NCBI GenBank assembly: GCA_000711775.1
Contig: ARYC01000045.1
Location: 1 to 64,000, forward strand
DNA length: 64,000 nt
From: Oxytricha trifallax
Lineage: Eukaryota; Ciliophora; Spirotrichea; Sporadotrichida; Oxytrichidae
Reading direction: 5' to 3'
This document shows, one piece after another, positions 43,100 through 55,438 of this stretch. Position 1 is the stretch's first letter; each line of letters starts with the position of its first letter. A program made the translations under genes and the position numbers. Under the pieces are notes generated by a model. The model worked only from the letters and a program-made list of their open reading frames with translations, was not told the DNA's origin and did not search any database.

Positions 43100-46092
43100 T
43101 TATCATTTTTTGTTTATAATTTTCACCATAGAATTCTTTATTTTAAGCCAAAAGAATCATTGAATTTTGCATCCTAAGCGATGCTTGCTTATTGATAGCT
43201 AAATGCATTATTTTTATATTTTATTTTTCAAGCAATAGTATTTGATTTAATAACTTATTTTATAATCTACTTAATGTATAAAAACTGTTTATGGCATTAA
43301 TATTTTTGAATGTTGTTAAGCTTTTATTGATTGAGATAGATTCTTATTCCAAAGTTTGTTACATCTCCATTCTCTATTTATCCATACTCTCATTTAAATC
43401 TATTCCAGCCTTTTTGTTGTTTTGAATTCCCACTTTCTGCTTCATGGTTTTGGTCTGTTTAAACTAATGTTGTATCATATTTTTATTGGTTTTGCTATTC
43501 ATTCCACCCCCAGCTTTATTTGAATCAAGTTGTTAGTTTGAAATAAGATTTGGGGAAATGTTTGAAACATTTATATTAGACCTTCTCTCTGAACCAGCTA
43601 AATCAATAATATTTAGAAGACTTTCAACAGTGTCAAAGCATTTATTTTAACCTATGATTTTGATTTGAAAGATGTGATGGCTTCTTGAAGAGTGCTCATT
43701 AACACCATTATTGCTGAAAACTCTCTTTGAGGAAGAAATCTAAATCAACTTAAAGAAATCTTAGATGTTTTCGACTTTCTTCCAAGTCTATCCTTAAATT
43801 ACAATCTTGTTTTTGACTGAGATCAGGTTTAAGGATGAGTTATCAGTGCCTTCAGCATAGAGATCTCTTAAGTTTTCACAGTATATCTCCATAGATGAAA
43901 TCTCAATCTTATACTCTCTCTTGAATTGTGACTTGATTCTTGTGATTTCAGCAAAGATGAAGTCTGCAGCTCTGGGAATGATTCCACTCATACCATTTAA
44001 CTTGTAATTTTCATCATAGAGAGATTAATAGTCAGGACCTTCCATAGTGTAAGTTTTACCAGATCCAGTTTGTCCATAGGCAAAAAGACACACATTTTCA
44101 CCATCAAGAGCAGATTAAATAAATGGCTTCACTTCTGAAAACACCTCAGCTTAAGAAGTCTCTGGTGGGAATACACAATCGAAATTAAATAACTTTGTCT
44201 GCATCTCATTTTGAACTGAACCAAGTTCAAGTTAAGATGGAAACTCATTCTTCAAACGCTATGGAAAGGTAATTATTTATTTTTGCTGTTCTTGTGCAGC
44301 AACATCAAATGCAATCGATAAACGATTGTTTATGGCAGGTTTGACTCTACAAAATACTCTAATGCTTCCCTTCAAAACTTGAATGTAATGATGAAGTTAT
44401 TTTCTCATAATCTCATCTAGATTAGGATATTAATTGATTAAATATCTTACTTTTGTTCAGATCATTCATTAAATGAGTTAAAGAGTGGTTCATTGACTCA
44501 ACCTATTCCTTTAGTTGCTCAATTAAAAATAATAAGTAATTTCTTGATCCTTGCTTTATATAACATTTTACAACTCAATTAGTTTCTCACTGTTTGGTTC
44601 AAATTCTAATTGCTTTGCACTTGTTTCAAGCTCTTTTCTTTTTGACTATATTTTACTCAAACTCTACTAAACTTCCTGCAGTTTATGTTTTTGTTCTAGA
44701 ATTTAGTAGGTTTAATCATTAATCTAATCGTTTAGTTCGCTTTCTTCTAGTTCTAAATCCTGTTCTTAATAATTAATTTCATTTGTGTTCTACATAATAG
44801 GAGTCTCTAAGATTGGTCTCTAAGTATAATTTTCAAACTCACTTATATCTTAATTTTAATCATGGGATATCTTCTAAGGTTTTAGCAAGTTAATGTTTTC
44901 ATAATTTTCAAATGAACTCTTTTATGATTAAATCGATTGATTATACTAAATTTTAGATTAATCAATTTAATCAGAAGGGGGAGTTCCAAAAGTATTTGAT
45001 AAAATGTTGGATTTGTTAAGAGATTATGTTTGAAATGGTATTTTTAAGTGTTACAGTTAATTCTAGTCTTAAAGCTACATTACAGCAAATTTCTACTTTG
45101 AATTTGAATTGCTTCTTGACTATTTTAGCTATGATTCTGGAAGAAATAGTTCATTCAAATTATCTACTTAGATAACATTGGATTGATTTTATTAGCTCAA
45201 CTTTTATTTGGACGGAGAGTTTTGATAAATTTAAATGTTTGGATGAATAATGTCTGTTTAGTCTAAATCTTAACAATGATCTATTTTAGATTATTTTGAA
45301 AGTCTTTGTGTGAACTGAAAAGCAGGATTGAAGTTCTCCTGAGATTATGAAATCTTTGATAACCTCTCTTTAAATGCAGTGTTATTTTGAGAAGCTCTCT
45401 TGAAAATTGTAAGCTAATCTTCTTCCTCCTCGAGACCATTATAAGCAAAAGTTTAGTCATATTTATCCTATTACTAATTTGAATTAAGAAAGTTCTTAGT
45501 GTTCATCTTCATTTTCATGCTTTCTTAAGGTGTACCTTCGGATATTAAAAAATTAGGTATGTACTTAATATTCTAAAAGGAGACAAAGCTTGCTTAAAGA
45601 AAGGACTTGGAAGTTAAGTAAACTTGTTTGGAGTAGATGAGTTTAATTTCAAATTTTAGAATGCTTAATCAACTTCATGTGGAAATTTGTTTTTCTGCTC
45701 TTCGTTTTACTCATTAATACATTAAGCATAAGGAAGAGAACCTCTCTGAAGTATTTTGTCATTAGGATTGAAATTCTCCTTCTTAAACAAATTGACATCG
45801 TAGTTTAACTTCTTGGTAGTAAGCTAAATCGACTCACTTTTGCAAGTTTTTCCTAAATCTATCATACTTTATCGGATCACATCTGAATTCTAATGAAGGC
45901 GCTTTGAACTTTGCTTTGAAAAAGTAAAGTCCTCGCAAAAGGTGTTCTGTAGGTTAGCCTCTTCTCTGTTTCTCTTTTTGCTATCTAAAATAACATAAAA
46001 TTTACATTAGGAGAAAAGTTACTAGTTTGAGAAGAAGGAACAGACTAATTGGAAATATTGCTAACTTCAGATGAGTCTTGCTGAAAATTCAT
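43100..46092 (-). CDS. kinesin-14-type motor protein
   Basis: Starts at ATG 46092 (minus), with a short first exon (MNFQQDSSEVS..) and an intron. A Q/N-rich and coiled-coil N-terminal half (about 46000-44450) leads into LKGSIRVFCRVKPAINN, the neck/motor junction typical of C-terminal (minus-end) kinesin-14. P-loop AYGQTGSGKTYTMEG at about 44075-44040, then RAADFIFAEI, SSMEIYCENLRDL, HSSRSHHIFQIKI and NIIDLAGSERR. Downstream, SISINKSLTTF (about 43360-43310) is present, but the conserved IPYRxSKLTxLLxxSLGG segment was not found, and only a faint ASLRMQNSM (about 43185) recalls the end of a motor. The 3' boundary is therefore uncertain. Several inserts or introns remain unplaced. Confidence 0.78.
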
Positions 46093-46175
46093 ATTTTAAA
46101 TTTACTATTAGATTAACAATTAAATTAATTATAATTAAACTTTGAATTATTATTAACTCATTATAAATTATTTCA

Positions 46176-47340
46176 ATGAAAGCTTTTCAAATCTCTTCCT
46201 ACATATTTGCACTATTATCCACTCTTATAAACACTTAAGGTAAATTTGTTTTTCATAGAATAACCTATAAAAGATTACTTGAATGGATAAGGTACTTTTA
46301 ACTCTACAAGTCAATTGAATTACTGGAGAGTAATCAATTCAACTGCTTATAAGTTTAACATAGTGTAAGTTCATTGGAGATCACTTTCTATAAATTGAAT
46401 TTTGACTATGCTAAACTATATTCTTTCTGGAAAGACTAAATCAAGCTCTATGGATTTAAAAGCTTTTTGCATTTATGGATAATTTGTTAATTAATTTTTA
46501 TGATTTAGAAATAACAATTAAGCCACTGGGTATCTGTAATTAAATAAATCGGCAGATGCAGTGGGCTCTTATGACGATGGAATATTTTATTATTTTGGAG
46601 AGGGTAAAAAACCTCAACACATTCAACTTTAAATGAGAACTGCTAACCCAGATATTGAATCATTTATTTTCAGAAACAATTAATGAAATAACTAAATAGA
46701 TGCTTAATTTGACTTATGATATATATTAACTTAAATATTTTAATCATGCGATGTTAGATTGACTTCAATAAACTAAAACGTGACTTTCTTTTTTAATAAA
46801 GTGTCTTGGTAAGATGTGCTGTTCTATCGTTTCGGTTACTTCAATTATTAAAAAATGAACTTGGTGAGCATGGTTCAGAAATTCACAAATGACACTTGGT
46901 ATTAAGTCGATCTATTGATCAATTGGGAAGCGCAGGATGTCACTGTCTATGTTGACAATTAATAACTGGCAAGTGATAAGTTCTTTACTATTATGAAGTT
47001 AATTTTATTTACATTTCATCAACAAAAATTAAGAAATAATAAGAAATGAACTTTAATATAGTAAATCAACTTTTTAACTTTCTATCTTTGTATAATGCAA
47101 TAATAGCAAGACAACTATCAATAGTGCAAATGCTATAGTTTTATATAATTTGACACCAGGAAGCAGTTGCTCAATCAAGAATCTTAAAATATGTGCAGAT
47201 AGATGTCCAGGTATTTTTTAACATAATATTTATCTTTTGATATAGGCGGTGAAAAAATGTATTTCGCATTTGCCAACAATCTCAAAATGTCACTGTATGC
47301 ACTTTCAATTTTATCACTAAGTTTTATGACACTAGTTTGA
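46176..47340 (+). CDS. secreted or GPI-anchored surface protein, not recognised
   Basis: N-terminal signal peptide MKAFQISSYIFALLSTLINTQG. The middle contains NYWRVINSTAYKFNIV, GSYDDGIFYYFGEG, ANPDIESFIFRNN, DVLFYRFGYFNYQK and NDTWYQVDLLINWEAQDVTVYVDN, a beta-rich pattern like a concanavalin/LamG-type sandwich. A Cys-rich part follows (SSCSIKNLKICADRCPGG), then a hydrophobic C-terminus MSLYALSILSLSFMTLV and TGA 47338-47340, as in GPI-anchored proteins. GT-AG introns are visible after NTQ, after FNIV and after DRCPG. Exact joins around 46370-46510 and 47000-47100 are not all fixed. Function unknown. Confidence 0.72.
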
Positions 47341-47522
47341 CTTTAACTCATTGTATTGAAATAGTTTACCATTTGTTTGTATTTATAAGTTTATATTAGT
47401 TAACATTATTTACAAACAGTTTTATTCACTCAGTTTATAATTATGTCTAATTCACTAAAGCATTCATAATATAATATTCTCATTAAATTGGTGTTTGTAG
47501 AGGTTTTATGAAAAGAATATAT

Positions 47523-48657
47523 TCAGCAACATCCACCTCTTGTTTCTTCCTGTTAAGAGCCATCTCTTCCACCTGAAACGCAACACTCAAAACGCCCTCT
47601 CTTCAGTTATACATTCTTCCCACCCCTATTTATTTAAATATATACCATAATTAATCTATTTATGGAAAATTCATTAAGATTTATAATAAAACTGATTTGT
47701 CTCTGCACTGCTTAAGTCTCTTTGAATTTGTTCCAGTTAATATTAATTTAGAATTCTCTCTGCCATAGTATTGAAAGCTTTCGATATTGATTCATGTTAA
47801 AATGCTGAAACTTCAAAGAATGATAAACTTTTATTGACAAATTAAAGCAACTTTTGATAAAATCATGTTAAAAATATACATTTGTATGCCTAGTTTACTT
47901 GATTTCTTTTAGCAAATTCAATTCCTTCTGCAGTTGGCACTTCTCTCTGCTATGTTTTAGAAATTGAACCCTTCTGTCCATTAAATAATTAATTCAAGAC
48001 CTACCTAAAGTAAATGGTAAGTGCATAGTTTTTTTCATTATATGTCTGATTAAATTTTGCTCAATCCATTATTGGTCTGAACATTGATTTTTCTCTGATC
48101 TATATCATTTTTATTACCTATTACTACTATGGAGCAATCGTGATCTGCAAGTTGCTAAACATCTTAAAGCCATTTATCAACATGCTCGAAACTCTTTCTG
48201 CTTGTCACATCATACACGATTACTGCTCCTTTGGCTTTCCTGTAATGGCTTTAATATAATCATTTATTTATGAATGCGCTTTTAAATTTTATAAGAAAAA
48301 ACTGGCAAGCTGTGACAGCATGGTATTTTTCTTCTCCTGCAGTATCAAAAATGTTAAGCTTTATTGTTTCATTTCTTTTTGGAAAAATTACAGTTTTCAT
48401 CTAGAAATCAATAAATTTAATTATAAATATTTATTATCCTCTAAGCAATTCAAAAGATCTGTTATTAACTAAAAATATATTTCGACTTATATCTAAAAAG
48501 AATATTTATAAAAATCAACTCCAATAGTTGCTTAAGCATCTACAGGTACTTATCCTTGCACATATTAATGTATGATGTGTGTTTTTCCCACAGATTGATC
48601 TCCAACGACAATTACCTTAAAATTAAGAGGCTTATTACGTTAGGTTTACTTTTACAT
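47523..48657 (-). CDS. Rab-family GTPase ending -GGCC
   Basis: ATG 48657 (minus). G-boxes: KVIVVGDQSVGKTHIIH (P-loop), ATIGVDFYKYSF (switch I), FDTAGEEKYHAVT (switch II; the catalytic Gln is Glu), GNKNDID (G4) and EVSAF (G5). The C-terminus CCVSGGRDGS..GGCC ends in a prenylation dicysteine (TGA 47525-47523). Four or five AT-rich interruptions separate these blocks, for example after YFQL, after HAVT and before REVPTAEG; some begin GTAGGT or GTATTT but pointers were not all resolved. The reading QLADHDCSIVVIGNKND between switch II and G4 is Rab-like (Rab2/4/14 group by feel). Confidence 0.85.
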
Positions 48658-48798
48658 TTTATCAAATTATAAAATTTAATGAAATGTATTTTGATTTATT
48701 TAAAATATTCAGCTTATCACTTTTATCAATATTAATCTTGATAAAGATTTCTGAGAATAATATGAAACATTTAATATTATTAAAGTTATTTAATCAAT

Positions 48799-49908
48799 AT
48801 GGAATAAATAAAGAAGAGAATTTTGTTTTTTGGTTCAGATCATATATCTTAAAGAGTTCTACAAAAGCTTCATCAGGGGTATACAGATAAAATTTAAGTA
48901 GTATGTCCACCCTCTACTAAACCCAGAACCCCTCTAGCCCTATTTCATGACCGCATAAAGTATTTCAAATTGAAAGTGTTTTAAGAGATAAAGTAAAAGG
49001 AAGATTTTGAATTTTTAGACGAATAACTACAGCATCTTAGTTAAGAGGAAAAGCCCTAAGTAGGAATAGTGGCCTCATTTGGACATATGATACCTGATAA
49101 GATAATTGATCACTTTCATTAGGATGGGATGTTCGTGATTCATCCATCACTTTTACCAAAATATAGGGGGTCTTGTCCCATTCAACATGCTATTTTAAAT
49201 AGAGACAAATAGACTGGAGTTAGCATCATTGAAATTTCAAAGAACAAATTTGATGCAGGAAAGATACTATGGTAAGAAAAGGTAGAAATTAATGAGAAAA
49301 CTGATTTCGAATCATTGTCTAAACAATTAGCTGACCTTGGAGGATAAGGAATGTGTGAATTATTGAAAGATTTACCAGGATTTAAAGAAAGAGGGCTTAA
49401 TTAGGATCCTTCACAAGTTACATCTGCAAGAATGATTAAAAATGAGTTTGGAATACTCAAATTCTCTGAATTAGATGCTCTTGATATTCATTATCGATTC
49501 AATGCCTTAAATGGTTCAAATACTAAGCCAAGAGGAATAATTCACTCTGGCTTTGATAAGAAGCTGATTGGAACAACTATATACTTTGATAAATTACACA
49601 AAATCGGTAAGATCAATCAATTTTTTAAAAACTTTTCTACTTCAGATCCTCCCCAAGAAATTAAGACCCTAAACTTGAATATTCCAGAAGGAGCCTTGTA
49701 TGTGAATCACAAAAAGAATAAAGATGTATTATATATCAAGGCAAAGGGTGATGACTAATGGGTGCATGCAACATAAGTCACACTTTCAGGTTTTGGGAAG
49801 ATGCCAGTCAATGATTTTATAATTTAATTGAGATTATCAAATCTATTGAACAAAGAATTTTAATTATAATGTAAAGGTGCTCAAGCATCAGACTTTTAAA
49901 CAAAATGA
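48799..49908 (+). CDS. methionyl-tRNA formyltransferase, mitochondrial
   Basis: Uninterrupted 370 codons. The start ATG 48799 gives MEQIKKRILFFGSDHIS, the conserved first strand (xRIxFxGTxxFS). The formyl-donor and catalytic region reads VGIVASFGHMIPDKII then HPSLLPKYRGSCPIQHAI (HPSLLPxxRGxxP) and TGVSIIEISKNKFDAGKIL (TGVTxxxxxxxxDxGxI); the catalytic Asp is present. The C-terminal OB-like domain contains KKLIGTTIYFDKL and LYIKAKGDD. It formylates initiator Met-tRNA in mitochondria. The N-terminus lacks an obvious presequence. No intron or insert, and TGA at 49906-49908 falls just after several in-frame TAA. Confidence 0.93.
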
Positions 49909-50276
49909 TGATCCCTAATTTAAATTTAGACTAGAATGAAAATAATTAATTAATTTAAGAACATACTAGATTGCAAAATTGAATGAGTATTAATAAAAAG
50001 ATACTTCAAATATGAATTAAGTGATTTCGATTAATTGGTCAAAATTTAAACTATTCTAAGCCATACTTAAACTTACACTATATAATCCCATTTATTGAAG
50101 CTTTTATTGAGTTTCTTATTTCTTCCGATCATGATAGTTGACAATCATTCAAATAAATATTGATATTTGAGATTCGAAATTTTGATTAAATTTGAATTAT
50201 ATATAGTAATTTTACCAAATAATAAATTTTGCTTAAATCATTACAAAAACCTTAAATTAGAAACTCATCACAAAAA
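49909..50276. other. AT-rich intergenic DNA
   Basis: No gene or repeat recognised between the formyltransferase and TBP genes. Confidence 0.6.
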
Positions 50277-51812
50277 ATGTACTACGAATAATTTTACATG
50301 AATATGAAGCCATCCCAACAACCCCCCACAGGAATGCTGATAAAGCCTAGGACACATCATTAATCTGTTAACATTAATGGCATAGGCTAAAATTCCAAGG
50401 ACAACCTTTTTGGTACTCAGACTGATAACTTATCCACTGTTGGATCCACAAAAGAAGGAAATTCTTTAACTTCTGGTGTTTAAACACAATCAACTGCAGC
50501 AAGTTCTTAGTTTTATCCAAGCTAGGCATAGCAGCAATCTTAGTATAATATGAGACTCTCATAATACAACACTTAAAATGCTAATACTGCCATGATAAAT
50601 ACTAATTCCCAATAATCATCGTAGTTGTTTGGCAACCCTAATTTTTAGTCTTAATAAAATAGAGTGCTAATGGCAAATACGATGACAGCAAATAGCAGCC
50701 AATCGCAAGCCACCTCTAATTATAATCTTTTACAACAAAAGAAATATTAGCCTTTATAAGGCATGTCAAGTGATTAATCTTAACTACTACTTAATGGTAA
50801 TATGAAAACATCTTCAAACGTTGCAGTTGGTAACTCGTTGCCTAATAATTTAGTTCCAAACCTTGCAGCTGTCACTTCTTAGTAGTATCCCTCAGTGAAT
50901 AATAGTAGTTAGTTCTAAATACCTGCAGTCACTATGTAGCATAAGCAAAATCTGCTTAATAACTATAACAACTATTCTTAATTCAATGCTCAGTAACGAT
51001 CATAGTAGATTGCTTAAAATGTATCAAGAGCTGGAATGAACCCTTCTTCTCTGATGTCACAAAATTATAATCCACACTTAGCTCCAATGCTGAATAATGG
51101 TCAACCTTAATCGATCTTAAAGCAGCCAAACTTCGCTCAAAACTCTGTACTAATTAAACCAGAATAGAACTTGCCTGAATCACTTCTAAATGGGGACCCA
51201 ACCTTATAGAACATAGTGGCAACTTGTAACTTTGGCTGCAAACTCGACTTAAGATAAATAGCTCTTAATGCAAGAAACTGTGAGTATAATCCTAAGCGTT
51301 TTGCAGCAGCTATCATGCGTATAAGAGAACCAAAGACAACAGCTCTAATATTTCAATCTGGTAAAATGGTATGCACAGGTGCTAAGGACGAAGAAAAATC
51401 GAGAACAGCTTGCAAGTAATATGCCAAAGCTGTGAGGAAGATAGGCTTCAACGTTTAGATGAAAGAGTTTAAGATCTAAAATGTAGTAGCCTCCCATGAT
51501 TGCGGATTCCCCATTAGTCTTGAAGGATTAAGCAACGAGCATGATAAGTTCAGCACTTATGAACCAGAATTGTTCCCAGGTTTGATCTATCGCATGGCCT
51601 CTCCAAAGCTTGTAATGCTAATATTTGCAAGTGGGAAAATTGTATTCACTGGAGCCAAAACTAGAGAATAAATTAGAGATGCGTATCGAAACATAGATCC
51701 AGTTCTAAGAAAACATAAAAAGAAGGGATTAGCTGCTGAAAAATTCTAAAAGTAAAATGTTGCCAAAAATCAGTCATTACTAATTAATATTAAGCATAAG
51801 ACTTAGTAATGA
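50277..51812 (+). CDS. TBP: TATA-box binding protein with long Q/N-rich N-terminus, 511 aa
   Basis: Uninterrupted 512 codons. About 310 residues of Q/N/S-rich sequence precede the conserved core. Core repeat 1: [71 protein letters not shown]. Repeat 2: [66 protein letters not shown]. These match the two saddle halves of TBP; the DNA-intercalating positions differ somewhat from animal TBP. General transcription factor for all three polymerases. No intron and no IES across 1.5 kb. TGA 51810-51812. Confidence 0.96.
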
Positions 51813-52081
51813 TCACTATTTTTTGGTTCTCCAGTTTATAGATATAACACTAATTTAAACATTGTACAGTTATTTATTTTAAGGCCTAATATCTCTGATT
51901 TGAATATTTCTTAATTAATTCGTTTAAATATTTCACATAATCTATCTTATCATTAATTATTTTTAAAATTTGATTCTATTTATTTATAAATAGTATTGCT
52001 GTAAACTCTTATAAATCAAGATATTTAACTTAAATATTTAGATTATTAGAGATATCAATTAAAGACATTTTTATTACAAAA

Positions 52082-53887
52082 ATGATATAGAAGTCTCATT
52101 CAATATTCGAATAAAATTTCACCTAAGAGACCTCTATAGATCCATTAGAATTTGAAGATATCGACAAAACCATAATTTCTAAGTACCAGGGTTAATGAGG
52201 TCTTGAAATATGGTGGTGCAAACTAGCGAGAATAGAAAATTAGTTAAGGGTAAAAATAAGGAATTAATGACATTAATTATAGTAGAGGTTAAGAGTAGTC
52301 ATAAGTTGAAATTAAAAATCAGTTCTAAAAGTTTCAGACCATCGATAATATAAGGTCTAAGAGAAATGAGAATGAAACTACCAAATAAATGTTTGGTGCT
52401 GATCCACTTGAGGTGCTATATAAACAGAAAAATATTAACAGTAAATATTTCATTAAAATTTTAATTGTCATTACAGGTAAATTAGGAGGTAAATCTAATT
52501 TCTTAAATTCGAAAGATTAAAACAGGGTGTCCATAATCTACTTTGACAAAAAGAACTCTCCATTTATTTTTATTAAATTTCTATTAAAAACTTTAAGCTT
52601 ATAATTTAATAAATTCTCCAGGAAAGCATCAAATAGTTCAAAAAGGTTTGGGATTATCCCACATTCTTTCAGCTCCTAGAATTTAAAATCCATTGTTTAG
52701 TAATTTAAGAAACGATACTGATGAAACTTAGAGATCAAAGAGCTTCAAAAAAATGAGAGACTTACCACATACTCTCACCCCAATAAATAAGCTAGTTGTC
52801 AATGATATTGCTTCAATTAAAAGCAAGTTTTATGGGGGAGGAGCTATGACCACTCGACAGGTTCATTTAGATGAGATATTTTAAACTGGCGATTCTATTA
52901 AGAATTAAACACTATACTATATTAAATTTTCAGTAATATGAAATTATTTGATATTTTAAAGAAATTAGAGTAAGAAAATTTAATTTTTCATAAATGTTAA
53001 GTTTATATTAATTAAAATGTTTAATCTACAAGTCTTTTATTAAATCCAAATATAGTAAAATTATGTAATATTTCGAACCTCTATAATTGAGTGTAAAAAT
53101 TGAAAACAACACGATCCCACATAAAACCTTTATTTATTGAAGAAATACCAAATTAATATATGCATAAATTGGATATTATAGAATAAATCTTTAAAATTTT
53201 GAAGTTTAAAATACTAAAGATAGGATTGATGATTTCGGATTGATGCTTTACGATTAAAAATCAGAAATAAACCCAAACCTTCCTCACTATTCTAAGGCAG
53301 ATATGGACGCCCTACTTCTAACAGAAAATAAGCCTAAATTTACAATCAGAGATTTAAGTTCAAAAGAGATAAACATAAAAGACATCTTTAGATAAATCTG
53401 CCCAGATAAATTTCCTTCAACTCAAACCTCCCCCAAATAATAAAACCCTTTGAAAAGCAAGAAACTTTAAGATTCTTAACTAAGCTCATTGTAAAAGCCA
53501 AAAGTTTTTATATAAAATCAGGAAGAAATATAACTATTTAAGTAGAAACCAAGTCCAGGCTAAAGCCCACACATTCAAATGGCTCAATTTAAACATGAAA
53601 ACTTGAATGCCAACGATTCCTAAGCATCGTTCACAAACATAAATAATATCAACAATAACAATAACACAAATTAGGGAAATAAAACTATGTACAAAACTTT
53701 AGATGAAACTTTTTAGGAGAATGCTAAATCTCCCTCAAACATTCCTAATAAATACAAAATCCTGAAGATTAGTAAAAATGAAATTAATTAGAAGTTATAG
53801 AGAGTTAAGGATATTTAATCTCTAACTGTTAGATAGTTACAAGGTTCTGATACTAGAAATCTAATACAAAATTCTAAAACACAATGA
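52082..53887 (+). CDS. Q/K/S-rich protein, not recognised
   Basis: Starts MIQKSHSIFEQNFTQE. The reading shifts by one base near 52195 (GGG run or tiny insert), continues as NEVLKYGGANQREQ.., has a likely intron at about 52440-52478 (GTAAAT..TTACAG) and an IES at 52557-52614, then HILSAPRIQNPLFSNLRN, MRDLPHTLTPINKLVVNDIAS and TTRQVHLDEIF. After an unresolved insert (about 52905-53215) a long frame follows: DRIDDFGLMLYDQKSEINP, IRDLSSKEINIKDIFRQIC, then a Q/N-rich tail to TGA 53885-53887. Low-complexity with short conserved-looking motifs; possibly regulatory. Function unknown. Confidence 0.65.
52557..52614. other. IES, 58 bp, pointer TCTCC
   Basis: TCTCC at 52557-52561 and 52615-52619. Removal gives FDKKNSPGKHQIVQKGLG. 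Confidence 0.85.
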
Positions 53888-53970
53888 ATATTTGTAATTA
53901 TATTTATAGGGAATTGATTATTATTATTATTATTTAAAATCTTCTCGATATATTGAATAAGTTTAAAGAA

Positions 53971-55310
53971 ATGTATGACTATAACTCAGAAATAGCAAGG
54001 TTTCAAGCTCAATCTATTAATACAAGGAGAGCAAGTGAGGGGAAATAGGTCAATCCTCTATATGTGAATTTATTTGATACAAATAGAAAATTATCTAGAC
54101 ATATCTAAGATTAGCAGGACAAACTTTTTATATCAAAATTCATATTATTAGCTCCTATTAGATGTTTTTAAAATTAAAACTTATAGAAGAAGAGCATCAA
54201 ATTCATGAAGATGTAAAAATAAAGAGAAAAATTGACCATATAATGAATAAGAGTAAATCAGTCTCTAATGTTCATTTAAAAACAAACCCCTCTTTAAAAC
54301 TAAAACTTCAAGTAAAACCATAGAACCATTTAGATCAAATACCAAATGACTAAACTGATCAATAACCGTAATAGTAGTAAACTTCATTTTTAGAGTAGCT
54401 ATAGATAAAAATCTAGGATGCAAAAGATGTTCAAAATTAAGGCTTTGCAAATGCAAAGAAAAAAGACACCTCCCCAAACAAAAGTACTAAACATAGGAAA
54501 GGCAGGTCAAAAGATTTTACAAATTTGCATCCTAAGGATCCAAATGACTCGGATTAGGAATCAGAAAATGATAATGTGTTTGCTGTAGATTAATTAGTAA
54601 TTTCATATAATATTAAGTACATTTTAATGAGTGGAATGCTTTATGAATATATTATACTCAATTTTTTAATAGAGATTACGAAGCCAATAAAACAGTGCTG
54701 CCAAAAATCATGGATATGCATTTCATAAGACATGGAGATTATCTTCCAATGACTGAAATAGACAAAAAGATAAACAAATTTAGGGAGTATGGAGAGAAGT
54801 CAAAATCCATATATAATATGTTAAAAGAAAAGCAGAGAGACGATCGTAGAAAGTTCTTAGACCGAGAGGAAGAGAAGTATAAATTAAAAGCTAAAGGCAA
54901 AGATTATACTTCTTATTTATTATAGAAAAGACTAAGAGATTAAATAAGATTTTGTGAATACTAAATAAATAATTAATTAAGGCAAAAAGTTCGATGTCGA
55001 AGAAAAAGAGTGGGAGTAGAAACGAATAAAACAAATAAAAGAATCTTCAAAATTTAAGAAAGGTTTGTAAAATCACTTAGAAAAGGGATAAATAATGAGT
55101 GAGAGGCAATTCAAGTAAAAATTAAATGTGTTGGATGTCAAATTTACCAAAGAATTCATAAGAGAAGAAGCCCTAGAAAACAAGTTGTTTGAAAAGGAAA
55201 AGCTTAAAATTAAGCAGGATATATATTTAACGAGATAACATAATAAAGAGATGAGAAAGAAAAACATGTTTAATAAGAAAAATCCCGATCTTAATAGCTT
55301 CAAAGATTGA
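53971..55310 (+). CDS. basic coiled-coil protein, not recognised
   Basis: Starts MYDYNSEIARFQAQSI. IESs at 54121-54176 and 54588-54673. Segments: LIEEEHQIHEDVKIKRKIDHIM, a Q-rich middle, a highly basic patch (FANAKKKDTSPNKSTKHRKGRSKD), then YEANKTVLPKIMDMHF, a long charged helix (NMLKEKQRDDRRKFLDREEEKYKLKAKGKD) and a C-terminal coil ending NPDLNSFKD. TGA 55308-55310. To keep frame at about 54960-54980 one 4-base step is needed in a TAAATAAATAATTAATTAA run (tandem TAAA/TTAA), either a minimal insert or a repeat-length difference; with it the total is 398 codons. Resembles cytoskeletal coiled-coil proteins; role unknown. Confidence 0.75.
54121..54176. other. IES, 56 bp, pointer AAACTT
   Basis: AAACTT at 54121-54126 and 54177-54182. 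Removal gives QDQQDKLIEEEHQIHED. Confidence 0.9.
54588..54673. other. IES, 86 bp, pointer GATTA
   Basis: GATTA at 54588-54592 and 54674-54678. Removal gives DNVFAVDYEANKTVLPK. Confidence 0.9.
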
Positions 55311-55438
55311 TTGAGAATATATATGTTTTTGCATAAAATGAAAATAAAAACCTTAAGGTTAATACTCTGCTGTTAAGTTTAGTCATTTATAAAATCAACT
55401 AATTACATAAAAATTACTTTTAATTTAATCATAACCCT

